Counted from the first letter of the stretch, positions 1 to 7,014 are shown. The stretch: DNA of 19,337 nt from VRUE01 sp036376775 (GCA_036376775.1 DASUZP010000180.1:1-19337), one strand, 5' to 3'. Made by a program: numbers and translations. Notes: a model not told the origin generated them from the letters alone.

Positions 1-76
1 TCGGTTACCTTTGCATCGATATATGTAGCGGCGGGAGGTCTTGCGGCCCCTGCACGCCTTGCTTCGCACCCCAATC

Positions 77-82
77 GAAAGG
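77..82 (+). promoter_or_regulatory. Ribosome binding site that fixes the TTG start of the thiolase
   Basis: GAAAGG lies 8 bases before the TTG at 91. The reading frame is open back to base 1 but has no ATG, GTG or other TTG codon between 1 and 90, so this site supports TTG 91 as the start. The same GAAAGG motif precedes the last gene of the operon (5001-5006). Confidence 0.6.
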
Positions 83-90
83 CTTCGACG

Positions 91-1386
91 TTGACCGAAA
101 GTCCCCGTCGGGTCGCCATCGTCGGCGGCAACCGAATTCCCTTTGCGCGCTCGAACTCGGTCTACGCGCGCGCGTCCAACCAGGACATGCTCACCGCCGC
201 CCTCGACGGCTTGGTCGAGCGTTTCTCGCTCGGCGGCGAGGCCCTCGGCGAGGTCGCCGGCGGCGCCGTGCTCAAGCACTCGCGCGACCGCGACTTGACC
301 CGCGAGAGCGTGCTCGGCACCCGGCTCGCCCCCGAGACTCCCGCCTACGACGTGCAGCAGGCCTGCGGCACCGGCCTGGAGACGACGATCCTCGTCGCCA
401 ACAAGATCGCCCTCGGCCAGATCGACGCCGGCATCGCCTGCGGCGCCGACACCACCTCCGATGCGCCGATCGGCCTCAACGAGGACCTGCGCGGGGTGCT
501 GCTCGACGCCAACCGCGAAAAGTCGACGGCGGGACGGCTGAAGCAGCTGACGCGGCTGCGCCCGAGCCACGTCGTCCCCTCGATTCCGCGCAACGAGGAG
601 CCCCGCACCGGCCTCTCGATGGGCGAGCACTGCGCCGTGATGGCGGCTGAGTGGGACATCGGCCGCGAAGAGCAGGACGAGCTCGCGGTGGAGAGCCACC
701 GCAGACTCGCCGCCGCCTACGAGCGCGGCTTCATGGACGATCTCGTCAACCCTTACCTCGGTCTCGAGCGCGACCAGAACCTGCGCCCAGACTCCTCCGC
801 CGAGAAGCTGGCCAAGCTCGGCCCGGTCTTCGGCGGGCCCGACGGCACGATGACCGCTGCCAACTCGACCCCGCTCAGCGACGGGGCCGCAGCAGTGCTG
901 CTGGCAAGCGAGGAGTGGGCCAAGGAGCGCGACCTGCCGATCCTGGCCTGGTTCGTCGACGGCCAGACCGCGGCGGTCGACCACGTCCACAAGCGTGAGG
1001 GCCTCTTGATGGCGCCCGCCTACGCGATGCCGCGCCTGCTCGATCGCAACGGCCTCGGGCTGCAGGACTTCGACCTCTACGAGATCCACGAGGCCTTCGC
1101 AGCGCAGGTGCTCTGCACGCTGCGCGCCTGGGAGGACGAGCGCTTCTGCCGCGAGCGGCTCGGCCGCGGCGAGCCGCTCGGCGCGATCGACCGCGAGAAG
1201 CTCAACGTCAACGGCGGCTCGCTCGCCGCCGGCCACCCGTTCGCCGCGACCGGCGGCCGCATCGTCGCCTCGCTGGCCAAGGAGCTGCACGAGCGCGGCT
1301 CTGGCCGCGGCGCGATCAGCATCTGCGCCGCCGCCGGCCAGGGAGTCGTCGCGATCCTCGAGAGCGCCGGAAAGGACGGGCAATGA
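91..1386 (+). CDS. fadA2: Acetyl-CoA acyltransferase (thiolase), FadA2/FadI type
   Basis: This is a 431-residue thiolase, which cleaves 3-ketoacyl-CoA with CoA to give acetyl-CoA and a shortened acyl-CoA, in the cytoplasm. The nucleophilic cysteine is Cys92 in VQQACGTGLE. The EIHEAFAAQ motif (His333) is the HEAF form found in FadI and the trifunctional beta subunit, not the NEAF of biosynthetic thiolases. GHP (His382) and Cys412 in ICAAAGQG complete the active site. Length and the N-terminal VGGNRIPFARS match mycobacterial FadA2 as I remember it. The start is TTG, chosen because GAAAGG stands 8 bases upstream and no other start exists in frame inside the window. The stop overlaps the next gene by four bases (ATGA), so the two are probably translationally coupled. 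A start further upstream, outside the window, cannot be excluded because the frame is open to base 1. Confidence 0.93.
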   Translation: MTESPRRVAIVGGNRIPFARSNSVYARASNQDMLTAALDGLVERFSLGGEALGEVAGGAVLKHSRDRDLTRESVLGTRLAPETPAYDVQQACGTGLETTILVANKIALGQIDAGIACGADTTSDAPIGLNEDLRGVLLDANREKSTAGRLKQLTRLRPSHVVPSIPRNEEPRTGLSMGEHCAVMAAEWDIGREEQDELAVESHRRLAAAYERGFMDDLVNPYLGLERDQNLRPDSSAEKLAKLGPVFGGPDGTMTAANSTPLSDGAAAVLLASEEWAKERDLPILAWFVDGQTAAVDHVHKREGLLMAPAYAMPRLLDRNGLGLQDFDLYEIHEAFAAQVLCTLRAWEDERFCRERLGRGEPLGAIDREKLNVNGGSLAAGHPFAATGGRIVASLAKELHERGSGRGAISICAAAGQGVVAILESAGKDGQ

Positions 1387-2705
1387 GCGACCTCTACACG
1401 CAACTCGTCAACTCGCCCCCGGGGCGGTTGATCGCCCCCCGCGTCGGCCTGCCGCAGCCGACGAAGCTGCGGCGCCAGGCGGCCGGCGAGGCCGAGTACC
1501 CCGGTGCCGTCCTCAGCGATGGTGCGCCCGGCGGCCGGCTGGGCAAGCCGTTGGAGCGGCTGCTGGGCGAGATCGGCGCGCCGCGCCCGCAGCGATCCGA
1601 CAGCGGCGTCGGCACCCTGGTCTTCGACGCGACCGGCATCTCCGACTCGACCGAGCTGGTCGAGCTGCAGCGCTTCTTCCATCCCAATGTGAGACGGGTC
1701 GAACGTTCGGGCCGCGTCGTCGTCCTCGGCACGCCGCCGGCCGGCCTGCCGGTGCGGGCGGCAACCGCGCAGCGGGCGCTGGAGGGCTTCACTCGCTCGC
1801 TCGGCAAGGAGATCGGCCGCGGCATCGCCGTCCAGCTCGTCTACGTCGCCGCGGGCGCCGAGGATCAGATCGACTCGACCCTACGCTTCCTCCTCTCCCC
1901 CCGCTCGGCGTACGTATCCGGCCAGACGATCCGCATCGGGCCGGGCGTCACCAAGGCACCGACGCCGGAATGGAAGCAGCCGCTGGACGGCATGCGGGCG
2001 CTGGTCACCGGGGCTTCCCGCGGGATCGGCGAGGCGATCGCCACCGTCCTGCACCGCGACGGCGCCGAACTCGTGCTGCTCGACCTGCCGTCGCTTTCAA
2101 ACGACCTCAACCGGGTAGCCGAGCACCTGGAGGCGGAGACGATCGAGCTCGACATCACCGACGAAGAGGCGCCGGCAACAATCGCCGCGCGGCTTTCGGA
2201 CGGGGTCGACCTGCTCGTCCACAACGCCGGCGTCACCCGCGATCGCACGATCGCGAAAATGCCGGAGGACCGCTGGAGCTCGTTGATGGAGATCAACCTC
2301 TCCAGCGAGGAGCGGATAAACGACGAGCTGCTCCACCGCGACCTCTTGCGCGAGAACGGCCGCATCGTCTGCGTCTCCTCGATGAGCGGTATCGCCGGCA
2401 ACTCCGGCCAGACCACCTACGCGACCTCGAAGGCCGGCGTGATCGGCATGGTCGAGGCGCTGGCGCCGGAGCTGGCCAAGCGCAAGGCGACGATCAACGC
2501 GGTCGCCCCGGGTTTCATCGAGACCCAGATGACCGATGCGATGCCGATCGCGATCCGCGAAGCCGGCCGGCGCATGAACAGCATGTCCCAGGGCGGCCTG
2601 CCGGTCGACGTCGCCGAGACGATCGCCTGGTTCGCCAGCCCCGCCTCGACCGGCGTCAACGGCAACGTCGTCCGCGTCTGCGGCCAGAGCCTGCTGGGCG
2701 CCTGA
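1383..2705 (+). CDS. fabG4: 3-ketoacyl-CoA/ACP reductase, high-molecular-weight FabG4 type
   Basis: This is a 440-residue two-domain short-chain dehydrogenase of the FabG4 (HMwFabG) type. It interconverts 3-ketoacyl and (R)-3-hydroxyacyl thioesters. Residues 1 to about 195 form the extra N-terminal domain, whose opening (SDLYTQLVNSPPGRLIAPR) is characteristic of mycobacterial FabG4. From about 204 comes the catalytic Rossmann domain: TGASRGIG at 209-216, HNAG at 280-283, catalytic Ser333, Tyr346 and Lys350 (YATSK). Asp234 at the end of the second strand (LLDLP) predicts NADH rather than NADPH, as known for FabG4. The ATG overlaps the thiolase stop, and the TGA overlaps the next ATG by one base. 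Family membership is secure. Whether it runs in the oxidative or reductive direction is inferred from context. Confidence 0.9.
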   Translation: MSDLYTQLVNSPPGRLIAPRVGLPQPTKLRRQAAGEAEYPGAVLSDGAPGGRLGKPLERLLGEIGAPRPQRSDSGVGTLVFDATGISDSTELVELQRFFHPNVRRVERSGRVVVLGTPPAGLPVRAATAQRALEGFTRSLGKEIGRGIAVQLVYVAAGAEDQIDSTLRFLLSPRSAYVSGQTIRIGPGVTKAPTPEWKQPLDGMRALVTGASRGIGEAIATVLHRDGAELVLLDLPSLSNDLNRVAEHLEAETIELDITDEEAPATIAARLSDGVDLLVHNAGVTRDRTIAKMPEDRWSSLMEINLSSEERINDELLHRDLLRENGRIVCVSSMSGIAGNSGQTTYATSKAGVIGMVEALAPELAKRKATINAVAPGFIETQMTDAMPIAIREAGRRMNSMSQGGLPVDVAETIAWFASPASTGVNGNVVRVCGQSLLGA

Positions 2706-3646
2706 TGGCCACTCGGACCCTCGACAGCTCGCCGTCCATCCTGCCGCTTTACGCACGCGCCGCAGCGCCGCTGATCCCCGGCGCCTCCCTGCTTCCCTTC
2801 TTGCCGGGCCGCGGCAAGAATGTACCCGACCTCGAGCTCACCCTCGCAGGCGTGCGAGCCGACGCCGAGCGGGTCGCCGCCTACGCCCGCGTCTGCGGCT
2901 TCTCCCTGCGCGACGAGCTGCCTCCGACCTACCCGCACGTGCTCGCCTTCCCGCTGCACATGGCGGTGATGGCCGACGGCAGCTTCCCCTTCGGCGCGGT
3001 CGGCCTCGTCCACATCGAGAACCGGATCGTCCAGCAGCGGCCGATCGGGGTCGGCGAGGAGTTGAAGCTCGTCGTGCGTCCCACCTCCCTTCAACCGCAC
3101 AAGCGCGGCCAGACCTTCAGCCTCATCACCGAGGTCTGGTCCGCCGATGAGCGCGCCTGGGAATCGGTCAGCACGATGCTCCGCCGTCACCGGACGGCCG
3201 ACGGGCCGAAAAGTCGCCCTGAGGATGACAAATCGGCCCGTCGGCCCGAGGTTGGGGGGCTGACGCCAAGCGCCGAGTGGCGGCTTGGGGGCGATCTTGG
3301 GCGGCGCTATGCGAGCGTCTCCGGCGACCGCAATCCGATCCACATGCACGCGTTGACGGCGAAGCCGCTGGGCTTCCCCGGCGCGATCGCCCACGGGATG
3401 TGGACCAAGGCGCGCTGCCTGGCGGCGCTCGAGGGGCGCCTGCCGGACGCCTTCGCCGTCGAGGTGCGCTTCCGCAAGCCGATCCGGCTACCGGGAAAGG
3501 TCGAGTTCCTCAGCGATACCGGCGGCGATCGAATCGACTTCTCCGTGCGCGACGCAAAGCGTCACACGCCCCATCTCGACGGCCATGTAGAGCCGCTCGA
3601 CACCACGACCACAGCCAACAAGATCAGCGGGAGGGAATCCAGGTGA
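2705..3646 (+). CDS. htdX: MaoC-type (R)-3-hydroxyacyl-CoA dehydratase, HtdX-like
   Basis: This 313-residue protein has a double hotdog fold and belongs to the MaoC/hydratase-2 family. It interconverts trans-2-enoyl-CoA and (R)-3-hydroxyacyl-CoA. The N-terminal half (about 30-150, with PTYPHVLAFPLHM and HIENRIVQQRPI) is a catalytically silent hotdog. The C-terminal half carries the hydratase-2 signature YASVSGDRNPIHMHALTA, with catalytic Asp208 and His213, followed by GFPGAIAHGMWTKA. The frame is open far upstream, but only the ATG at 2705 gives a normal N-terminus, and it overlaps the fabG4 stop as TGATG. The stop overlaps the next gene's GTG. In M. tuberculosis htdX also adjoins fabG4 and fadA2. 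The linker between the halves (about 163-185) is charged and low in complexity. Exact chain-length preference cannot be read from the sequence. Confidence 0.9.
   Translation: MATRTLDSSPSILPLYARAAAPLIPGASLLPFLPGRGKNVPDLELTLAGVRADAERVAAYARVCGFSLRDELPPTYPHVLAFPLHMAVMADGSFPFGAVGLVHIENRIVQQRPIGVGEELKLVVRPTSLQPHKRGQTFSLITEVWSADERAWESVSTMLRRHRTADGPKSRPEDDKSARRPEVGGLTPSAEWRLGGDLGRRYASVSGDRNPIHMHALTAKPLGFPGAIAHGMWTKARCLAALEGRLPDAFAVEVRFRKPIRLPGKVEFLSDTGGDRIDFSVRDAKRHTPHLDGHVEPLDTTTTANKISGRESR
3629..3635 (+). promoter_or_regulatory. Ribosome binding site that fixes the GTG start at 3643
   Basis: GGGAGGG stands 7 bases before GTG 3643 inside the end of the htdX-like gene. It decides that the acyl-CoA dehydrogenase starts at this GTG, overlapping the upstream TGA, and not at an earlier start in the long open frame. 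Confidence 0.65.
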
Positions 3647-4974
3647 ACGGCAACGACAAGGGAGTCGCCGAGCGCGGCATGGGCTTCGGCCTGCGGGCTT
3701 TGAACCGGCTTGCCGGCTCGGATCTGCTCGACCGGATCCGCGTCCGCAAACAGGTTGAGCGGGCGCTCTTCCAGGGCACCAAGAACGGCTTCCGCTCGGC
3801 GACCGCCGCCGGGCGCACCTTCAAGGCCGCGCAGAAGCTGACCCGTCCGGCGCGCCAGGCGACGGGCAAGCCACGCGCCCTCTTCGACATCAGCCCCGAC
3901 GACGAGCAGCAGATGTTCGAGGAGGCGGTGCGCGACTTCGCCGCAGCGAAGGTCCGGCCCGCCGCCCAGGAGGCCGACGCCGAGCGGGCGACGCCGGTCG
4001 AGCTGCTGGCGCAGGCGAACGAGCTCGGCATCAACACGCTCGGCATCCCCGAGGAGCTGGGCGGCGTGATGCACGAGCAGGCGGCGACGACCAGCGCCCT
4101 GGTCGGCGAGGCGCTCGCTCACGGCGACATGGGGATCGCCTATGCGGCCCTCGCGCCCGGCGCCGTCGCCACCGCGATCGGTCACTGGGGCACGGCCGAG
4201 CAGGAGGCGACCTACCTGCCCGCCTTCGGCAGCGAGGACGTCCCCGCCGCCGCGCTGGCGCTGCTCGAGCCGCGGCCGCTCTTCGACCCGCTGCAGCTGG
4301 AGACGCTGGCGCGCCGCGACGGCGAAGACTGGGTCCTCGACGGGGCCAAGTCGCTGCTCGCCCGCGCTGCCGACTGCGAGCTGTTCGTCGTCGCCGCCGA
4401 GGCCGAGAACCTGGGCCCGGCATTGTTCGTGATCGAGTCCGGCGCCAAGGGCCTCTCGGTGCAGGACGAGCCTGCGATGGGCCTGCGCCCCGCCGCCACC
4501 GGTCGCCTCCTGCTCGAGGGCGTGCGCCTACCGGGCGATGCGCTGCTGGGCGACGGTAAACGCGAGAACTACGTCGAGTGCGTGCAGCGGGCGCGGATCG
4601 CCTGGTGCGCGCTCGCGGTCGGCGCCTCCCAGGCGGTCCTCGACTACGTCATCCCCTACGTCAATGAGCGCACCGCCTTCGGCGAACCGGTCTCCAACCG
4701 GCAGGCGGTCGCCTTCGGCGTCTCCGACATCGGCATCGAGAGCGGCGGCATGCGCCTCGCCACCTACCGCGCCGCGAGCCGCGCCGACCAGGGGCAGGAG
4801 TTCGGCCGTGAGGCCGCCTTGGCGCGCAAGCTCTGCGCCGCCAAGGGCATGGAGATCGGCTCCGAAGGAGTGCAGCTGCTCGGCGGCCACGGCTTCGTCA
4901 AGGAGCACCCGGTCGAGCGCTGGTACCGCGACCTCCGCGCAGCGGGCGTGATGGAGGGCGCCCTGCTCGTCTAG
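3643..4974 (+). CDS. fadE24: Acyl-CoA dehydrogenase, FadE24-like subunit
   Basis: This is a 443-residue acyl-CoA dehydrogenase with an extra N-terminal segment of about 80 residues (GFGLRALNRLAGSDLLDRI onward) that resembles mycobacterial FadE24. Conserved parts are YVNERTAFGEPVSNRQAVAF (substrate/FAD domain) and the C-terminal QLLGGHGFVKEHPVERWYRD. It ends at VMEGALLV, so the usual catalytic glutamate position is filled (Glu438) but the final helix of ordinary family members is missing. FadE24 proteins are similarly short. The flavin-contact region looks degenerate: LEP replaces TEP, and SLLARAADCEL replaces the usual (I/V)TNG-type segment. Because it sits beside a complete acyl-CoA dehydrogenase, as fadE24 does beside fadE23, I infer a two-subunit enzyme. 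The start is GTG, overlapping the previous stop, with a strong ribosome binding site. Confidence 0.88.
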   Translation: MNGNDKGVAERGMGFGLRALNRLAGSDLLDRIRVRKQVERALFQGTKNGFRSATAAGRTFKAAQKLTRPARQATGKPRALFDISPDDEQQMFEEAVRDFAAAKVRPAAQEADAERATPVELLAQANELGINTLGIPEELGGVMHEQAATTSALVGEALAHGDMGIAYAALAPGAVATAIGHWGTAEQEATYLPAFGSEDVPAAALALLEPRPLFDPLQLETLARRDGEDWVLDGAKSLLARAADCELFVVAAEAENLGPALFVIESGAKGLSVQDEPAMGLRPAATGRLLLEGVRLPGDALLGDGKRENYVECVQRARIAWCALAVGASQAVLDYVIPYVNERTAFGEPVSNRQAVAFGVSDIGIESGGMRLATYRAASRADQGQEFGREAALARKLCAAKGMEIGSEGVQLLGGHGFVKEHPVERWYRDLRAAGVMEGALLV

Positions 4975-5000
4975 CCCCCCCCCCGGCCCTCGGCTCAAGC

Positions 5001-5006
5001 GAAAGG
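5001..5006 (+). promoter_or_regulatory. Ribosome binding site of the FadE23-like gene
   Basis: GAAAGG is placed 6 bases before ATG 5013, in the 38-base gap after fadE24. This gap begins with a run of ten C residues (4975-4984). Confidence 0.55.
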
Positions 5007-5012
5007 CAGACG

Positions 5013-6227
5013 ATGATCAACCTCGAGATACCGAAGAAGTTCAAGCCCCTGGCCAGCCAGGCCAACCAGGTCGCGACCGAGGTCTTCCGACCGATCTCAC
5101 GCAAGTACGACGAGGCCGAGCACTCCTATCCGAAAGAGCTCGACATGCTCGCCTCGCTGATCGATGGGATGAACGAGGGCTCCGACATGGGCGGTGCCGG
5201 CGCGGCCGGCGTGCGCCGCGAGTCCAGTGGCGACAGCGACAGCGGCAACCGCAACGGCTCCAACCTCTCCACCGTGCTCGGCATCGTCGAGCTCTGCTGG
5301 GGCGACGTCGGCCTACTGCTCTCGATGCCGCGCCAGGGTCTAGGCAACTCGGCGATCGCCTCGGTGGCGACCGAGGAGCAGCTCGAGCGCTACGGCAGCA
5401 AGTGGGCGGCGATGGCGATCACTGAGCCGGAGGCCGGCTCGGATTCGGCCGCGATCCGCACTACCGCAAAGCTCGACGGCGACGAGTACGTGCTCAACGG
5501 CGAGAAGATCTTCGTCACCTCCGGCGACCGCGCCGACCTGATCGTCGTCTGGGCCTCGCTCGACCCCTCCAAGGGCCGGGCGGCGATCAAGTCGTTCATC
5601 GTCGAGCGCGACAACCCCGGCCTCAAGCTCGACCGGCTCGAGCACAAGCTCGGGATCCGCGCCTCCGACACGGCCAACTTCACCCTGCAGGACTGCCGGG
5701 TGCCGAAGGAGGCGCTGCTGGGCAGCTCCGAGGTCGAGGACAAGCAGGGCTTCGGCGGCGCGATGCAGACCTTCGACAACACGCGGCCGCTGGTCGCGGC
5801 GATGGCGGTCGGCGTCGCCCGCGCTTCGCTGGAGCGGGCGCGCGAATGCCTGGCCGAGGCAGGGGTCGAGATCGACTACGCGGTCCCGGCTCTCTCTCAA
5901 CCGGCCGCGGTCTCGCGCTACCTGGAGATGGAGGCCGACTACGAGGCGGCGCGGCTACTGACCCTGCAGGCGGCCTGGATGGCCGACAACGGCAAGCCGA
6001 ACTCGCTGCAGGCCTCGATGGCGAAGGCAAAGGCGGGGCGCACCTGCGTCGACGTGGCGCTCGGCTGCGTCGAGCTCTGCGGCACCGTCGGCTACGGCGA
6101 GGACGAGCTGCTGGAGAAGTGGGCGCGCGACGCCAAGATCCTCGACATCTTCGAGGGCACGCAGCAGATCCAGCTACTGATCGTGGCGCGCCAGCTACTC
6201 GGCAAGAGCTCAGCCGAACTGAGGTGA
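5013..6227 (+). CDS. fadE23: Acyl-CoA dehydrogenase, FadE23-like subunit
   Basis: This 404-residue flavoenzyme oxidises acyl-CoA to trans-2-enoyl-CoA, the first step of beta-oxidation. It has the full set of family motifs: AITEPEAGSDSAAIRT (flavin/substrate loop), YVLNGEKIFVTSGDRADLIV, LEHKLGIRASDTANF, and a C-terminal WARDAKILDIFEGTQQIQ with catalytic Glu381. The N-terminal part carries a polar, Gly/Ser/Asp/Asn-rich insertion (about residues 50-78, around SSGDSDSGNRNGSN) before the hydrophobic VELCWGDVGLLLSMP, as in mycobacterial FadE23. It is the last gene of the operon. A hairpin starts 7 bases after its stop. It probably pairs with the FadE24-like protein; this is inferred from adjacency and from known heteromeric acyl-CoA dehydrogenases of actinobacteria. 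Substrate length is unknown. Confidence 0.9.
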   Translation: MINLEIPKKFKPLASQANQVATEVFRPISRKYDEAEHSYPKELDMLASLIDGMNEGSDMGGAGAAGVRRESSGDSDSGNRNGSNLSTVLGIVELCWGDVGLLLSMPRQGLGNSAIASVATEEQLERYGSKWAAMAITEPEAGSDSAAIRTTAKLDGDEYVLNGEKIFVTSGDRADLIVVWASLDPSKGRAAIKSFIVERDNPGLKLDRLEHKLGIRASDTANFTLQDCRVPKEALLGSSEVEDKQGFGGAMQTFDNTRPLVAAMAVGVARASLERARECLAEAGVEIDYAVPALSQPAAVSRYLEMEADYEAARLLTLQAAWMADNGKPNSLQASMAKAKAGRTCVDVALGCVELCGTVGYGEDELLEKWARDAKILDIFEGTQQIQLLIVARQLLGKSSAELR

Positions 6228-6233
6228 GTCGAC

Positions 6234-6276
6234 GAAACTGCATCTGCCGTCGCTATGCGACGGTAGATGCAGTTTC
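6234..6276. terminator. Bidirectional hairpin terminator between convergent genes
   Basis: A 20-bp stem (6234-6253 with 6257-6276) closes on a three-base TAT loop. Only one position is not Watson-Crick, and it can pair as G-U. The stem begins GAAACTGC and ends GCAGTTTC, giving A and T at its base on both strands. It almost exactly fills the 52 bases between the FadE23-like stop (6227) and the stop of the convergent regulator (6280), so it can serve both transcripts. Confidence 0.8.
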
Positions 6277-6279
6277 AAG

Positions 6280-6954
6280 TCAGGCTGCGGCAGACTCGGC
6301 GACGAGGGCGCGTGCGGCCTGGCGCAGGCGGTCGGGCAGGACGACCATCGCGCGCAGTTCGTCCAGCGCGCCGCGATCGCCTTCCACCTCGACGTCATCC
6401 TTCCCCGCCTCACCGGCAACCAGAGCACCCAGCACGGCGGCCGGTTCGCCGCTGAGGATCACGTCGGCATCCTGAGCCTCGCCACGCGAGGCAGCGATCC
6501 AGCCCTCCTCGATACGCAGCGAGTAAGACTGCCCACCGCTGCGCAAGCCGATCGTCAGGCGTGCCTCGGGCGGCGGCTGGACGATGATGCGGATCGCGTT
6601 TGCCAGGGAAGTCGGGGGGAGCTGCGAGATGTCGGCCCCTCGCTCGAACTGAAGTCCCCAGCGCCCCAGCTCGAGCATCGGCCGCTCCAACCCACGGCCG
6701 ACCTCGGTCAGCGCGTAAGCAACGCCGGAGGCGGGCGGCTCCAGCTCACGACGGCTGACGATGCCGTGCTGCTCGAGGTCGCGCAGGCGCTTGGTGAGGA
6801 CGTCGGTGGGCGCCTTGCCGACGTTGCGGACGAGGTCGGAGAAGCGCAATGGACCAAGCGCGAGCTCGCGGACGATCAGCAGCGACCAGCGCTCGCCGAT
6901 GCGGTCGAGCGCAGAGGCAAGGCTGCATGGCTGGTCGTATTCGCGTCGAGGCAT
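6280..6954 (-). CDS. HxlR-family winged-helix regulator with C-terminal SCP2-like domain
   Basis: This is a 224-residue DNA-binding regulator. Residues 8-110 are a typical HxlR winged helix: CSLASALDRIGERWSLLIVR, LGPLRFSDLVRNV, TDVLTKRLRDLEQHGIVSRR, VAYALTEVGRGLERPM. Cys10 is at the position of the redox-sensing cysteine of some HxlR proteins (YodB, HypR), and it is the only cysteine. Residues of about 125-224 (AIRIIVQPPPEARLTIGLR, DADVILSGEPAAVLGALVAG) resemble a sterol-carrier-protein-2-type domain, which in other proteins binds lipids or acyl chains. I chose ATG 6954: the frame continues upstream to 7056, but that would overlap the divergent transporter gene and the palindrome at 6993-7014. 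No strong ribosome binding site is visible. It lies convergent to the fad operon and divergent from the MMPL exporter, so control of one or both by a lipid signal is a fair inference. Confidence 0.85.
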   Translation of the reverse strand: MPRREYDQPCSLASALDRIGERWSLLIVRELALGPLRFSDLVRNVGKAPTDVLTKRLRDLEQHGIVSRRELEPPASGVAYALTEVGRGLERPMLELGRWGLQFERGADISQLPPTSLANAIRIIVQPPPEARLTIGLRSGGQSYSLRIEEGWIAASRGEAQDADVILSGEPAAVLGALVAGEAGKDDVEVEGDRGALDELRAMVVLPDRLRQAARALVAESAAA

Positions 6955-6992
6955 AGGTCGGATGGTATCGATGGTAACAACGTTAATTTGTT

Positions 6993-7014
6993 TTTCAAAG
7001 CAAGCGCTTTGAAA
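6993..7014. promoter_or_regulatory. Perfect 9-4-9 palindrome, likely operator of the HxlR regulator
   Basis: TTTCAAAGC (6993-7001) is followed by AAGC and by its exact inverse complement GCTTTGAAA (7006-7014). It sits in the AT-richer 79-base gap between the divergent regulator (start 6954) and the MMPL gene (start 7034), ending 19 bases before the latter. A weaker AACAA-7-TTGTT repeat (6976-6992) and a direct repeat of GATGGTA (6961-6967, 6970-6976) lie beside it. Symmetry, spacing and location suit a dimeric winged-helix repressor. Binding by this regulator is inferred, not seen. Confidence 0.6.

Noticed and set aside
1..90. Promoter around the ATATATG at 20-26
   Set aside because: A TATATG could act as a -10 box, but no -35 box stands at a normal distance and the region is cut by the window edge. 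A similar ATATAT-containing stretch before the GGDEF-EAL gene (13497-13504) is probably coincidence.
1970..2704. Possible N-terminal extension of the HtdX-like protein, whose frame is open far upstream
   Set aside because: The extension would overlap the catalytic domain of the FabG4-like gene and encodes an Arg/Pro-rich shadow. The TGATG junction at 2703-2707 gives a normal start.
4972..4984. Frameshift at the C run truncating the FadE24-like protein
   Set aside because: The run lies after the stop codon, and FadE24-type proteins normally end just after the MEG motif, so the short C-terminus appears to be a family trait.
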